A DNA stretch of 64,000 nt, taken from positions 1 to 64,000 of the forward strand of contig DAIDHX010000071.1 in the NCBI GenBank assembly GCA_027451885.1, read 5' to 3'. The translations under genes were made by a program, and so were the position numbers. The stretch comes from Planctomycetales bacterium (GTDB lineage Bacteria; Planctomycetota; Planctomycetia; Isosphaerales; Isosphaeraceae). Each line of letters starts with the position of its first letter. The first letter of the stretch is position 1. This document shows, piece by piece, positions 18,812 through 28,300 of this stretch. A model generated the notes under the pieces. That model saw only the letters and a list, made by a program, of their open reading frames with translations, was not told the DNA's origin and made no database searches.

Positions 18812-20529
18812 CGCCGCACCCCCGGTTGAACCTTGCGCAGGAGCAGCAATCCCCCCTGCTCGTTCTGGTGCCCTTCAGCGAGACCCGAGGCGGGGTCGAG
18901 ATCGAGTCGCACTGGAAGCGTAATGCTGGCGGGAAGCATTCGAGCCACTTGCCAGCCTCGGTCAAGGACTTCGCTGGGCACCTCCTGAAATCCTTCTTGT
19001 TTGAGCATCACCTGATCGATCACGCCCCACCCCGTCTGTTCATCACTCTGCTCAAAACCCTGGAGATTGGCTTTGCGGTCGAGATTCACTCCTGCGAGTG
19101 CCAGGTAATAGAGGATCGACGGCCGGCCCAGAAAAGTCACTCGCGACCCGTTGCGCGGTAGCAACTGGGAAGCCGCGCCCGAGGCGATTCGCAAAGAATC
19201 AGTTGGCTCCAAAACCGAGTGTGTTCCACGCAACACAACGATTTGCGCCCCTGCGGCAGATGCAAGCAGGAGACACGTCATTATGATGCTGAAACGGGAA
19301 GGAGCTGGCATCCGAACGTTTTCTACGCGGTGAGAAGGGATGCAAGTGAGGAACGATTCCAGCCAGACGGCCACGACGAGCCATTCCAGGACTGCCACTG
19401 GGAGCCAAAGCCGTGCATAGGGATGATAGAACGGAGTTAGTGCCGCGAGCGCGAGCCATGCGATTAGCAGATAGCCAGCGCCACTGGGTTCAAGCCGCTC
19501 GCGTTTGAACCAGGCCAGGCTCGCGACCGCGAGTGGAGCGGCGAGCGCGGGTTCTGACACAGGAAACAGTGAGATGAGGATCACTCCCGTCACACGTGCG
19601 CCAGGGATTGGCAACCCGGGAAGGCCTGGAAGGCCAGGTCTGAGATACCAGTACGAGCCTGTCGTAGCGAGACTCGCGAGTACGGCCCGCCAAACGCCGC
19701 CGTTCAAGGAAGCTTGTTGGACCTGTTGCGCGAGCAGGTGGTGAGGCCAGGCTGACGTCGGCCCAAGATAGGATCTTTGGTGAGCAAGCAATGCTGAGTA
19801 ACCGCCGTGCTTTTGCACAAACCAGAGCCAGGGAGCATAGACCAGGAGGGCAATTCCAGCGGCGAGCATTCCCCAGGCCCAGACGGAGACAAGACGCGAG
19901 CGCTGGCTGCGCCCTGCCCAGATTGTCTGGGCGCTCGCTGCCAGGACGACAATCGCACCAGCGACCCAGCCGCTGTATTTGAAGAGCATGGACAGCCCGA
20001 CCGCGATCCCGAGCACGAACGCGCGCAACCCACCTGGTTTTTGCAGGAACCGTGCCCCAGCCCAGATTGCAATTAGCCAGACTGCGGTGAAGGAGACGTC
20101 GACCAGAGCCATGCGGGAAAACGCGATGTGCGGCCCGGAGAAGGCCGCGATCGAGGCGGCTAGTACGCCAACAGTCGATCCGAACAGATCCCTGCCCACA
20201 AGCCATACGAGCACGACCGTCCCCGTTCCCAGAGCGATTGATACGCTGATCGCTGCCAGATCGCTTGGCCCGAGGAGCCAATAGGCGCATCCGACAAGGA
20301 ATGGAAAACCCGGAGGCGCATAAGGAATCAGTCCCGGATCGATCGCGGCCAGTCCACCGGGATTCAGCGACCAGGCGCCCGCGAGAGCATAGATCCCTTC
20401 ATCGAAATGATTGAGTCCAAGCCGACCTGGGTTCCAGAGTCGTAGCCCTGCCCCGACGAGCGCCAGTATCAGGATCACGGAGATCGCACCACGAGTCTCG
20501 TCTGGCAAAAAGTTGGATGTTCGGTTCAT
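18808..20529 (-). CDS. GT39-like (ArnT/PMT type) integral membrane glycosyltransferase
   Basis: 573 aa with about ten to twelve hydrophobic helices. The first loop contains NHFDEGIYALAGAW, matching the Asp-Glu motif of the ArnT/PMT fold that binds a lipid-phosphate sugar donor. A later helix pair carries RMALVDVSFTAVWLIAIWAG, the segment following the second acidic loop in these enzymes. Such proteins transfer sugars from polyprenyl phosphates to lipids or proteins at the outer face of the inner membrane. The C-terminal 150 or so residues are soluble. The acceptor cannot be predicted. It overlaps pncB by four bases. Confidence 0.8.
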   Translation of the reverse strand: MNRTSNFLPDETRGAISVILILALVGAGLRLWNPGRLGLNHFDEGIYALAGAWSLNPGGLAAIDPGLIPYAPPGFPFLVGCAYWLLGPSDLAAISVSIALGTGTVVLVWLVGRDLFGSTVGVLAASIAAFSGPHIAFSRMALVDVSFTAVWLIAIWAGARFLQKPGGLRAFVLGIAVGLSMLFKYSGWVAGAIVVLAASAQTIWAGRSQRSRLVSVWAWGMLAAGIALLVYAPWLWFVQKHGGYSALLAHQRSYLGPTSAWPHHLLAQQVQQASLNGGVWRAVLASLATTGSYWYLRPGLPGLPGLPIPGARVTGVILISLFPVSEPALAAPLAVASLAWFKRERLEPSGAGYLLIAWLALAALTPFYHPYARLWLPVAVLEWLVVAVWLESFLTCIPSHRVENVRMPAPSRFSIIMTCLLLASAAGAQIVVLRGTHSVLEPTDSLRIASGAASQLLPRNGSRVTFLGRPSILYYLALAGVNLDRKANLQGFEQSDEQTGWGVIDQVMLKQEGFQEVPSEVLDRGWQVARMLPASITLPVRLDLDPASGLAEGHQNEQGGLLLLRKVQPGVRR

Positions 20530-20605
20530 GGGATCTGATCTTACGGTGGTCGCCAGGTCTCAACCATGCGACCTCTGGTCCCTCCGAGTCAGGCGCCCCA
20601 GGCGC

Positions 20606-20621
20606 GGTTTCACGTGGAACC
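20606..20621. promoter_or_regulatory. parS-like palindrome
   Basis: GGTTTCACGTGGAACC matches 13 of 16 positions of the widely conserved parS TGTTTCACGTGAAACA and keeps the CACGTG core. It sits in the divergent intergenic region between the GT39 gene and the deacetylase gene, 3.4 kb from parB. Resemblance only. Confidence 0.4.
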
Positions 20622-20714
20622 GGTCTTCCGGCCACCCCGGTTTGTGCCCCCGCGCCTTGTTAGAATGAGGACTCCAGGGTCGTGCAAAGGCCGTTGGTGG
20701 AAGGAGTGATCTCC

Positions 20715-21650
20715 ATGGCAGTCGCGGTGTTCACCGATCCTCGCATGCTCGATCATCGCGTGCCCGACAAGCATCCGGAACGACCGGAGCGACTGGCGGC
20801 CGTGCTCCGGCATCTGGAGCGGACAAAGCTCATCGAAACGTGCGTCCGGGGCAAGGTCCGAGAAGCGACGGACAAGGAACTCAAGCTGGTCCACCCACTC
20901 GAGTACGTGGCCCGGGTTCGAGAAGTGGAACAAGGCGGCGGGGGCATGCTCGATCCCGATACGTGGGTCGGCAAGGGATCAGAACTGGCTGCCCGTCTTG
21001 CCGCGGGAGCGGCGATTGAGGCTGGAGCATACGCCGTTGCCGGGCCGGGGCGCCGCGCCCTTGTCCTCGCCCGCCCCCCCGGCCACCACGCGCTGCCAGG
21101 CGCAGGCATGGGCTTTTGCATCTTCGCGAACATCGCCCTCTGCGCTCAGACGCTGGTTCACAACGAGAACGTGAACCGCCTCCTGATCGTCGATTTCGAT
21201 GTTCACCACGGCAACGGCACGCAGGAGGTCTTCTACGAATCCTCGCAGGTCGCCTTTCTCTCGATCCATCGACATCCCTTTTACCCCGGTACCGGTCTCC
21301 GCAACGAGACTGGCAGCGGACCTGGGATCGGTCGAATCGTCAACATCCCCGTGCGATATGGCACCTCACGAGCAGACTACCTTGCGGCCTTTCGCAACGA
21401 TCTGGAAAAACTGGCCGATCGAATCCGGCCCGAGGTGGTGCTCATCAGCGCGGGATTCGACGCCCACGAAGAAGACCCAGTCGGCGATCTTGGCCTGCAA
21501 AACGAGGACTTCGTCTCTCTCACAAAGCTGATCATCGATGTGGCCAGGACACACGCCGAGGGACGCATCGTCAGCCTTCTCGAAGGCGGCTACAACGTGC
21601 CCATCCTTGCAGGGGCTGTGGCCGCTCATCTGGAAACGCTCAGCAGCTAG
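20715..21650 (+). CDS. Histone-deacetylase-superfamily amidohydrolase (AcuC/HDAC-like)
   Basis: 311 aa. The arginase-deacetylase fold signatures are complete: RPPGHHA with paired His124-His125, DFDVHHGNG giving zinc ligands Asp162 and His164, and SAGFDAHEEDP giving Asp249. The catalytic Tyr lies in the LEGGYN segment near the C-terminus. Bacterial members deacetylate acetyl-CoA synthetase (AcuC), polyamines or other small acetyl-amides, so the substrate is open. The start at 20715 has AAGGAG nine bases upstream; the in-frame ATG at 20682 does not. It stands alone, divergent from GT39, with tRNA-Glu just downstream on the other strand. Confidence 0.9.
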   Translation: MAVAVFTDPRMLDHRVPDKHPERPERLAAVLRHLERTKLIETCVRGKVREATDKELKLVHPLEYVARVREVEQGGGGMLDPDTWVGKGSELAARLAAGAAIEAGAYAVAGPGRRALVLARPPGHHALPGAGMGFCIFANIALCAQTLVHNENVNRLLIVDFDVHHGNGTQEVFYESSQVAFLSIHRHPFYPGTGLRNETGSGPGIGRIVNIPVRYGTSRADYLAAFRNDLEKLADRIRPEVVLISAGFDAHEEDPVGDLGLQNEDFVSLTKLIIDVARTHAEGRIVSLLEGGYNVPILAGAVAAHLETLSS

Positions 21651-21667
21651 TCCGCGCTGAGCGAAAA

Positions 21668-21742
21668 TGACCCCGACGGGATTCGAACCCGTGTTGCATG
21701 CGTGAAAGGCATGTGTCCTAGACCTGGCTAGACGACGGGGCC
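21668..21742 (-). tRNA. tRNA-Glu (anticodon TTC)
   Basis: Minus-strand cloverleaf beginning GGCCCCGTCGTCTAG and ending CGGGGTCA. The anticodon stem is CATGC/GCATG with loop CTTTCAC, and the T-arm is ACGGGTTCGAATCCCGT. The anticodon TTC reads glutamate GAA. The CCA tail is not encoded. Confidence 0.93.
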
Positions 21743-21766
21743 GTCGGCAGGCTTGCGTGCCCCAGG

Positions 21767-21796
21767 AATGTAATCGGCCGGGGCCGAAATCGTCAA
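21767..21796 (-). promoter_or_regulatory. Probable promoter of tRNA-Glu
   Basis: Minus strand TTGACG, 18-base spacer, TACATT, about 24 bases upstream of the mature tRNA 5' end. Both hexamers and the spacing are identical to those upstream of tRNA-Pro. Confidence 0.62.
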
Positions 21797-21918
21797 GCGA
21801 GCCAAACACGATCTGCGATGCATTCGACCTTCTTGCGTTCGAGTAAAAGTCTTTGTAGCTTCATCACGGTCCTGACTCTGCCAGATCTGGCCGGCCGTGT
21901 TTTAAGGGTGTTCGTGCG

Positions 21919-22470
21919 ATGAAGCGAATCCTGATCCTGACGGGCGATGCGGGAGAGGCGCAGGAAATCTACTACGCCAAGTTTCGTCTTGAGGAAGAGG
22001 GTTGGCAGGTCAAGATCGCGACCACCACGGCCCGTGTGTTCCTGTCGGTGGTGCACGACTTCGAGCCGGGTTTCGACACCTACACCGAGAAGCCGGGGTA
22101 TCGTGTCCAGGCCGATCTTGGTCTCGATGAAGTCAAGCCTGAGGAGTTCGACGCGCTCGTATTACCGGGCGGCCGTGCACCGGAGTTCCTTCGCAATCGA
22201 TCCGCTGCCGTTGCAATCGTGCGGCACTTTCTTGAAACCGGCAAGCCGATCGGCGCGAACTGCCACGGGCCGCTCCTGCTCCTGGCCGCAGGCGCAAGCA
22301 AGGGACGGACCATGACCTCATTTCCTGACCTCGAACCCGACCTCAAGCAATGCGGGGTCGTGTTCGTAAACCAGGAGGTCGTGGTGGACGGCTCGATCGT
22401 CACGGTGCGTGGTTGGCCGGACAACGGACCCTGGATGAGGGAATTTGTCCGGATGATCAAGCAGTCGTAA
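21919..22470 (+). CDS. DJ-1/PfpI-family protein
   Basis: 183 aa, single class I glutamine-amidotransferase-like domain. The nucleophile elbow is GANCHGP with Cys115 followed by His116, the arrangement of PfpI/YhbO/DJ-1 proteins. LVLPGGRAPEFLR supplies the conserved glycine-rich loop. Relatives include intracellular peptidase-like and stress-protective proteins, and some have been proposed as deglycases, which is disputed. The substrate is unknown. It is the only plus-strand gene between tRNA-Glu and csrA. A weak AAGGGTG lies about 12 bases upstream of the ATG. Confidence 0.87.
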   Translation: MKRILILTGDAGEAQEIYYAKFRLEEEGWQVKIATTTARVFLSVVHDFEPGFDTYTEKPGYRVQADLGLDEVKPEEFDALVLPGGRAPEFLRNRSAAVAIVRHFLETGKPIGANCHGPLLLLAAGASKGRTMTSFPDLEPDLKQCGVVFVNQEVVVDGSIVTVRGWPDNGPWMREFVRMIKQS

Positions 22471-22543
22471 GGGACGAGACGTACCCAGTGACTGGGGCAC
22501 GCGACAGGCTAGGAGAGAAGGGAAAAATCCGCGCCTTGGCCTT

Positions 22544-22753
22544 TTAAGCCTCGGGTCGCACGACTTTCGCATCCTGCCCTACCGCGCGGGCCTGGCTCTG
22601 GATCGCTTCGTAAACCTCACGACGATGGACGGAGACATGCTTCGGCGCTTCAATGCCGAGTCGAACCTTGTCTCCGCGAATCTCGATCACCGTGACCGTG
22701 ATATCGTCGTTGATGATGATGCTTTCGTTTTTCTTGCGGGAGAGAACCAGCAT
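22544..22753 (-). CDS. csrA: Carbon storage regulator CsrA
   Basis: 69 aa. RNA-binding dimer that controls translation and mRNA stability by binding GGA motifs near ribosome-binding sites. The N-terminus [14 protein letters not shown] is near-universal for the family. The beta-strand [15 protein letters not shown] and the [11 protein letters not shown] helix, which bears the RNA-contacting Arg, are intact. The start at 22753 has GAGG about nine bases upstream; the longer frame to 22816 adds 21 unlike residues. In flagellated bacteria CsrA often neighbours flagellar genes such as fliW, but none is visible here, so its targets cannot be inferred from context. Confidence 0.95.
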   Translation of the reverse strand: MLVLSRKKNESIIINDDITVTVIEIRGDKVRLGIEAPKHVSVHRREVYEAIQSQARAVGQDAKVVRPEA

Positions 22754-22864
22754 CGCCGCTCCTCTCTGATGCTTATCGCACAGGTGCGTCTCGTTCCCGT
22801 CATTAGCCACAAGCAAGTTTGCACAATGACACGGTGGTGACGCTGCGCAGACCAGCTAATTCAA

Positions 22865-22892
22865 CTGTACAAGCACAACCCCCATGGTCAAG
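22865..22892 (-). promoter_or_regulatory. Possible csrA promoter
   Basis: Minus strand TTGACC, 16-base spacer, TACAGT, roughly 110 bases upstream of the csrA ATG. The -10 box matches four of six positions. Confidence 0.45.
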
Positions 22893-23020
22893 GGGACGCG
22901 TCTTTTTTCATCGTCCCCACAACACTTTAGGCGAAAATCTTCCCCAGAGGGCCTGGCTCTAATCAGCCGGGTGAGCGTAGTGCGCAGGCTCCCCCACGTG
23001 ACGCAACACCTTTGTGGAGC

Positions 23021-23797
23021 CTACTTTTCGGCCTGATGATAGCGCCGATAGAGATGCCCGAGGCCGAGGTCGTTGATCTCTGCCTCAACATCCTCGATTC
23101 GGGCAGGGTGGATGGTTTCTCTCAACTCTTGGACAAGCAGGTCAATCCATTTGGCGCGAGCGCGCTGGAGACTCTTACGAAAAGCCTCGGGGGTGACGGC
23201 GGTCTGGGTGAGCTTACCCAGCTTTTCGGCAATTTCCTCGATCGAGGCATCGGGATGGTCGCGGCGGAGTTGGAGCACGGTGGAATAACGGTTCTTGGGA
23301 TTGTCGACCTGGTAGCGCTCGAGCCTGCGCCAAACGCGATTGAGCACGGTTTCGCGCCAGACTCGATCGAAGTCCTGATCGGTTTGTTCTGGATCGACAA
23401 TATCGCCGGGCGGAAGGCTCTGGAGTTTCCGGCTACGAAAATGATCGATGATTAGCCTGTGCAGGACTGTCCGAAGGTAATCGCGGAACCGCCCCTTGCT
23501 GCGATCCGCCCCCGCGAGCTTACCGCCCAGGAGCTTCTTCCAGAATTCCTGAACGACCTCGTCGGCGAGGTTCTTATCGCGGACCTTGAGGTTGATGTAG
23601 CGGGTCACTGCGTCCAGGTAGCGAGCGACCAGATCCTCCATGGCAGCCTGGCGCTGAGGGCCGGGCGAGTGGGCCTGCGAGATCGTGGTCCACATCGTTG
23701 TGATTTCAGTGAGTCCCTGGGAGGACTTATCTGCGTCTGGCGCGGAAGCCGCCATGGCTTCGCCGGACGCGTCGTCGCTTCGTCCCGTTGCCGCCAT
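23021..23797 (-). CDS. ECF-type RNA polymerase sigma factor
   Basis: 258 aa. Residues 55-125 carry sigma region 2 (DLVARYLDAVTRYINLKV, then a FRDYLRTVLHRLIIDHFRSR helix). The middle is a charged linker, and about 165-225 resembles a diverged region 4 (ASIEEIAEKLGKLTQTAVTPEAFRKSLQRARAKW). This matches the large sigma-70 family group common in planctomycetes. No anti-sigma factor, kinase or WD40 partner gene is adjacent. I chose the ATG at 23797 because GGAAGAG precedes it; the ATG at residue 35 (MWTTISQA) is also plausible. Its upstream region contains a parS-like site. Confidence 0.8.
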   Translation of the reverse strand: MAATGRSDDASGEAMAASAPDADKSSQGLTEITTMWTTISQAHSPGPQRQAAMEDLVARYLDAVTRYINLKVRDKNLADEVVQEFWKKLLGGKLAGADRSKGRFRDYLRTVLHRLIIDHFRSRKLQSLPPGDIVDPEQTDQDFDRVWRETVLNRVWRRLERYQVDNPKNRYSTVLQLRRDHPDASIEEIAEKLGKLTQTAVTPEAFRKSLQRARAKWIDLLVQELRETIHPARIEDVEAEINDLGLGHLYRRYHQAEK

Positions 23798-23874
23798 CGT
23801 TGCTCTTCCGGTCCAGGATCACGCCTGGAACTAGTGTGCTCCGAAGCGGCCAGGACCGGCCGCCTCTCCTTGAG

Positions 23875-23890
23875 CGTTTCACGCGAAACG
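23875..23890. promoter_or_regulatory. parS-like inverted repeat
   Basis: CGTTTCACGCGAAACG matches 13 of 16 positions of canonical parS, with perfect GTTTC/GAAAC arms. It lies in the intergenic region upstream of the ECF sigma gene, 6.6 kb from parB. It could equally be an operator for that gene. Confidence 0.35.
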
Positions 23891-24072
23891 TCCCGTCCGG
23901 CCAATCCCTGCCCAGACGCCCTCACTTATTCTTTAGCAGACTAACTGGCACTTGTCATCCCGCTAAATTCTTTCTATAGAGCTAACCTGTGCCCGGGTCA
24001 ATGCTTGAGAAATGTTAACAAGTCAGCAGTGAGACAAGCAAAACAGTCGAGACGCTGGAGGCTATGCCGAAT

Positions 24073-24146
24073 TACGCCCGGCAGGATTCGAACCTGCGAC
24101 CGACGGTTTAGAAAACCGTTGCTCTGTCCGACTGAGCTACGGGCGC
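24073..24146 (-). tRNA. tRNA-Arg (anticodon TCT)
   Basis: Minus-strand cloverleaf starting GCGCCCGTAGCTCAGTCGG. The anticodon stem is ACGGT/ACCGT with loop TTTCTAA and the T-arm is GCAGGTTCGAATCCTGC. Acceptor pair 1-72 is G-T. The anticodon TCT reads AGA. Confidence 0.93.
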
Positions 24147-24197
24147 CTCGAGCTTCAGACGTTGTGCGCCTGAACCCGGAATTCCATCGAAGGTTGA

Positions 24198-24271
24198 TGC
24201 GCCCGGCAGGATTCGAACCTGCGACCTGCGGTTTAGGAAACCGCCGCTCTATCCTACTGAGCTACGAGCGC
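24198..24271 (-). tRNA. tRNA-Arg (anticodon CCT)
   Basis: Minus-strand cloverleaf starting GCGCTCGTAGCTCAGTAGG. The anticodon stem is GCGGT/ACCGC with loop TTCCTAA and the T-arm is identical to that of its neighbour. The anticodon CCT reads AGG. It sits 51 bases upstream of tRNA-Arg(TCT), so the pair is probably one transcript and one duplicated lineage. Confidence 0.93.
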
Positions 24272-24282
24272 TTCGAGGACTG

Positions 24283-24312
24283 ATTCTCCAGACCGGCCTC
24301 GGTTTCTGTCAA
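24283..24312 (-). promoter_or_regulatory. Probable promoter of the tRNA-Arg pair
   Basis: Minus strand TTGACA (perfect -35), 18-base spacer, GAGAAT, about 12 bases before the tRNA-Arg(CCT) 5' end. The spacer length equals that of the other two tRNA promoters. Confidence 0.55.
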
Positions 24313-24343
24313 TGATTCGCCTCTCATGGTTCGGAGAAGCCCT

Positions 24344-25132
24344 ATGGAATCGAATTCGCAGGGTCGAGTGGCGCTGGTGACAGGTGGGAGTCGAGGAATT
24401 GGCCGTGGGATCGTGCATGCGCTGGCTAGCCAGGCGTATTCCGTGGTTGTGAACTACCGTAGCGACCGCCAGGCTGCGGAGGAGACCTGCCGGCAGGCGC
24501 GGGAGCTCGGAGCGCCCGAGGCGATCGCGATCGGAGCGGACATCGCAAATCTGAGTGCAGGCCGGGCCTTGCTCGAGGAGTCACACAGCCGACTCGGGAG
24601 ACTCGATCTGCTTGTCAACAACGCAGGTGTTGCTCCCGAAGTTCGGGCCGACCTGCTGGAGGCAACGCCGGAAAGCTGGGATCGCGTCCTGGGAATCAAC
24701 CTTCGCGGAGTTTATTTCCTGACCCAGAGCGCGGCTCGGATCATGATCCACGATCGTCGCCAGGGGTTGGTTCGAGAGCCGAGGATCATCTTCATAACCT
24801 CGGTTTCAAGCAGCATGGCAAGCGTATCGCGAGGGGAATACTGCGTAGCAAAGGCCGGTCTCAGCATGGCCGCCAAGCTCTTCGCCTTGCGTCTCGCGGC
24901 CGAGGGGGTGCTTGTCCACGAGATTCGTCCGGGTCTGATCGAGACCAGTATGACGGCTCCCGTCAAGCAAGCCTATGATGACCGGATCGCGGCGGGCCTT
25001 GTTCCGCTGGGACGATGGGGAACTCCGGACGACGTCGGTCACGCTGTGGCGCAGCTCGCGAAGGGCGCGCTCCCCTACGCAACGGGTTCTGTGCTGGAAA
25101 TCGACGGTGGACTCCACCTCGAGCGGCTCTAA
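24344..25132 (+). CDS. Short-chain dehydrogenase/reductase (FabG-like)
   Basis: 262 aa Rossmann-fold oxidoreductase. It shows the nucleotide-binding TGGSRGIG at 13-20, NNAG at 92-95, catalytic Ser near 155, and YxxxK with Tyr166 and Lys170. The RPGLIETSM segment and the C-terminal GSVLEIDGGLHL are typical of classical SDRs such as 3-ketoacyl reductases. NVVNYRSD after strand 2 lacks an acidic residue at its end, which hints at NADP(H) preference. The substrate is unknown. The start at 24344 has GGAGAAG six bases upstream. It stands between the tRNA-Arg pair and the kinase gene. Confidence 0.87.
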   Translation: MESNSQGRVALVTGGSRGIGRGIVHALASQAYSVVVNYRSDRQAAEETCRQARELGAPEAIAIGADIANLSAGRALLEESHSRLGRLDLLVNNAGVAPEVRADLLEATPESWDRVLGINLRGVYFLTQSAARIMIHDRRQGLVREPRIIFITSVSSSMASVSRGEYCVAKAGLSMAAKLFALRLAAEGVLVHEIRPGLIETSMTAPVKQAYDDRIAAGLVPLGRWGTPDDVGHAVAQLAKGALPYATGSVLEIDGGLHLERL

Positions 25133-25301
25133 ACGTACGGCCTTGGCTGCCTGGACTGTCGCAGTTGGCGGGTGGCGACGTACAATCGTATGAACGGGAT
25201 CTTTAGAATCTGGCCTCGCTCCTGACGCACTCGATCGCCTGGAAGCGGCGATTGGGCGGGGTGCGGAGTCGCCGTGACGTCATTTCCCACGAGCGAGCGT
25301 G

Positions 25302-28300
25302 ATGGCGACGGTCGACCCAAAACCCGAGAAGGAACCGAGCAAGCCGACGGCGGAAGCCCCCCGGATCGGGAGCTACCGCATCATCCGCCCGCTTGGCTCA
25401 GGCGGAATGAGCACCGTCTACCACGGGGTGCACGTCGAGTCAGGCCATGAGGTCGCGCTCAAGGTCCTCACGCGCTCACTCGCGCGAAACAACAGCCTTC
25501 TCCAGCGTTTTCTCCGGGAGGCGAAGAGCGCGCTTGCGCTCGAGCATCCGAATATTGTTTCGATTTATGACCGTGGGATCGACCAGGGTAGGCATTACCT
25601 CGTCCTGGAGTACGTGGCCGGTGGTGATCTCCACGACTATGTGCGCCGCAATGGGCCGCTGTCCGTCGAGGAGGCCGTGGAGGCGATTCGGTCAGTGACG
25701 AACGGGCTCCGTTACGCGGCGGCCCGTGGCTTGATCCATCGGGATATCAAGCCCTCAAATCTACTTCGTGAGCCAAACGGCAAGGTCAAGATCATCGATC
25801 TGGGCCTCGCGCTCCACTACGACAACGAAGACGAGCGGGTGACGCGTGAGGGTACAACGGTTGGAACCGTTGATTACATGGCGCCGGAACAGGCGCGCGA
25901 CAGCCGGGCGACCAGCATTCAGAGCGATCTCTACTCGCTTGGGTGCACGTTCTACTATCTGCTGGCAGGAGTTCCGCCGTTCCCTGGCGGGGACGTGACT
26001 GACAAGCTCACCCGCCATGCAACCGCGCCCGCGCCAAACATCCGCGACCTGCGCCCCGAGGTATCCGAGGGCTTGTCGTGGGTGATCCGGCGGATGATGT
26101 CCAAGAATCCGCGGGATCGGTTTGTGTCGTACGACGCGCTGCTCGAGGCACTCGGCCGCGCGATGGCTGGCGATGATCCGTCGTCGCCGCCCGTGCTCGA
26201 CGCCATCGTCCTCGACGACGATGACGACGACGACGTTTCGCTTCTCAGGGAATCTTCTCCCGCCGAGGATCGGCGGCGGAGTTCGCCGCTCGCGGGAGCC
26301 TCCTCGAAGTCGTCTGTTCTGAGACGCTGGGATGCGCAAGAAGCCTCGGACGATGACGATTTGCCCTGGCCGGAGCCAGAGATCGCTCCCGATCCCTTTC
26401 AGGATCTGGGTGATGCCGAAGAGGGCTTTGAACCCGCGCCGCTCGTCGGTCGCGGTTACACCACAGCAACACGAGCGGGCAGTTTCGGTGTCGGTAAAAT
26501 CGGCAAGGAATACTGGGTGATCGGCGGGGTGGCTCTCGCGATCGCCGTGCTCCTGTTTGTGATCCACGGCATCCTGCAACTTCAGGAAGGTGGAGCTCAG
26601 GCGATCGCCAGGTCGGGCGAAACCTCAGAGACGGCTGCAGTGGAACCTGCCGCGGCCCCGGTGATCGAGCCCGCTCCCGTGGTGCCCAGCCGGGGGCCAG
26701 GGCCCATCTCGAAGCGTATTCCGGCAAAAAAGACCGCCCCGGCTCAGCCTGTGGTTCAGACCTGGGTCGAGCCGGTGGATCTGGAGCCTCCTGCTCCCGA
26801 CCCGCGATCCGCCAAGGATCGTGAGCTGCTGCCGGCCTGGGCTCGTGTTCCAATTCCGGAACGTGTACCGGGACCGTTTGTAGAGGTCTCGCGGATCGCT
26901 GCTTCGATGGAAAGCAACGCAGTGGGATCGCTCCACGTCGCGCTCGATCGGAACATCGGCGGGACGGTTGAGCTGATTGACGAGGGGCCGTTGCCAATCG
27001 ACGCCTTTCGCGTGTCAGGGTCCTTGCGACTGATCCGCGCCAGAAAGGGACGAAGATCCATCATCAAAATCGAGACTCCCACGATTGCTGGAGCCAGGGA
27101 GAGCGCGGCGGTGTGTACGCTTGAACGTAAGCATTTGATCCTCGATGGGATCGATGTGATCGTCAACGTGCGCGAGCTGACGACGCGGCAGACCGCTCTA
27201 TTTGCACTGAAATCGGCCGAGCTCACACTCAGGGATTGCACTGTCACGATTATCAACCCCGGGGGTCAGGCGTTTGTTTTTGCTCGAGCTGACTCAACGG
27301 CCGCGCAGCCTTCGCGCATCCGAATCGAGCGATCACTTCTCCGCGGGGGTTTTGGGCCGAGCTTCGAACTGGCGGGCGGTCACGGCCAGCTTTCTCTGTT
27401 TGAATCCGCGGTCATTGCTTCTGGTGGACCCCTCGTTCGTCTCACCAATGTCGAGGCAGGCGAGACCAGGCGGCTGTGGTTTGTCGACAGTTTTCTGTTT
27501 GGTCCGGGGCCAATCGTGGACCTTCGGGCCGTGGAAGTCAAGCTCAACGCTGCGCTTGGAATTACCGCCCACGGTTCAACCTTCGGTCGGTGGCAGGGGG
27601 CCGGGGTTGCGAGTGTCATCTCGGCCGCCGATGCCATTCAAAGCCCCGCCAAGCAGATCGCGTGGACGGGAGACGAAAATACCTACGCAGGGTGGATGGG
27701 GTATTTCGCTTGTGGGAAGGAGAATGCGATCCGCGTTGGAAATCTGGACGAACTACGTTCCACGTGGAGCGCTCGTGAATCGGAGAGCCAGGAGGTTCTT
27801 TCGCGTTGGCCGCGGCCAACGGATGCATCCGCAAGTGTGCTCGCGGAACTTGCGACCTACACACCGAACGCCGAGCGTATTGCCCTCCAGGTGGCACGGC
27901 CGCGCGAGGGGCTTTACGAAAAGACCTATGGCATGTTCGCGCTGCCGCCGATTCCAATCCCCCTGGGCTGGTCTCAAGTGGCGGTTTCGCCTCCCCAGGA
28001 CAGGTTTACGTCACGGCGGAACAAGCGGGGACCGATGTCCGCGCCCAACCAGGCGGCGGGCGGATTTGGGCCAGGTTTTCCGCGTCCTGGTGCTTCGCCG
28101 GCCACGGCAGTCGACCCTGGCGAGATCGTTTTTGACGCGAATGCAAAGCCCTGGAACGGTGATCTTGGCCGGTTTCTCAACGAGCAGTTCGCGAAAGGAC
28201 CACGCGGTTTGCGAGTCCGCGCAAGGGGCGGCGGAGAATTCCGTTCGACCCCGGTTCGGATTCCTCGGGGATCAACGCTGACAATCCGGGTCGACCTGCC

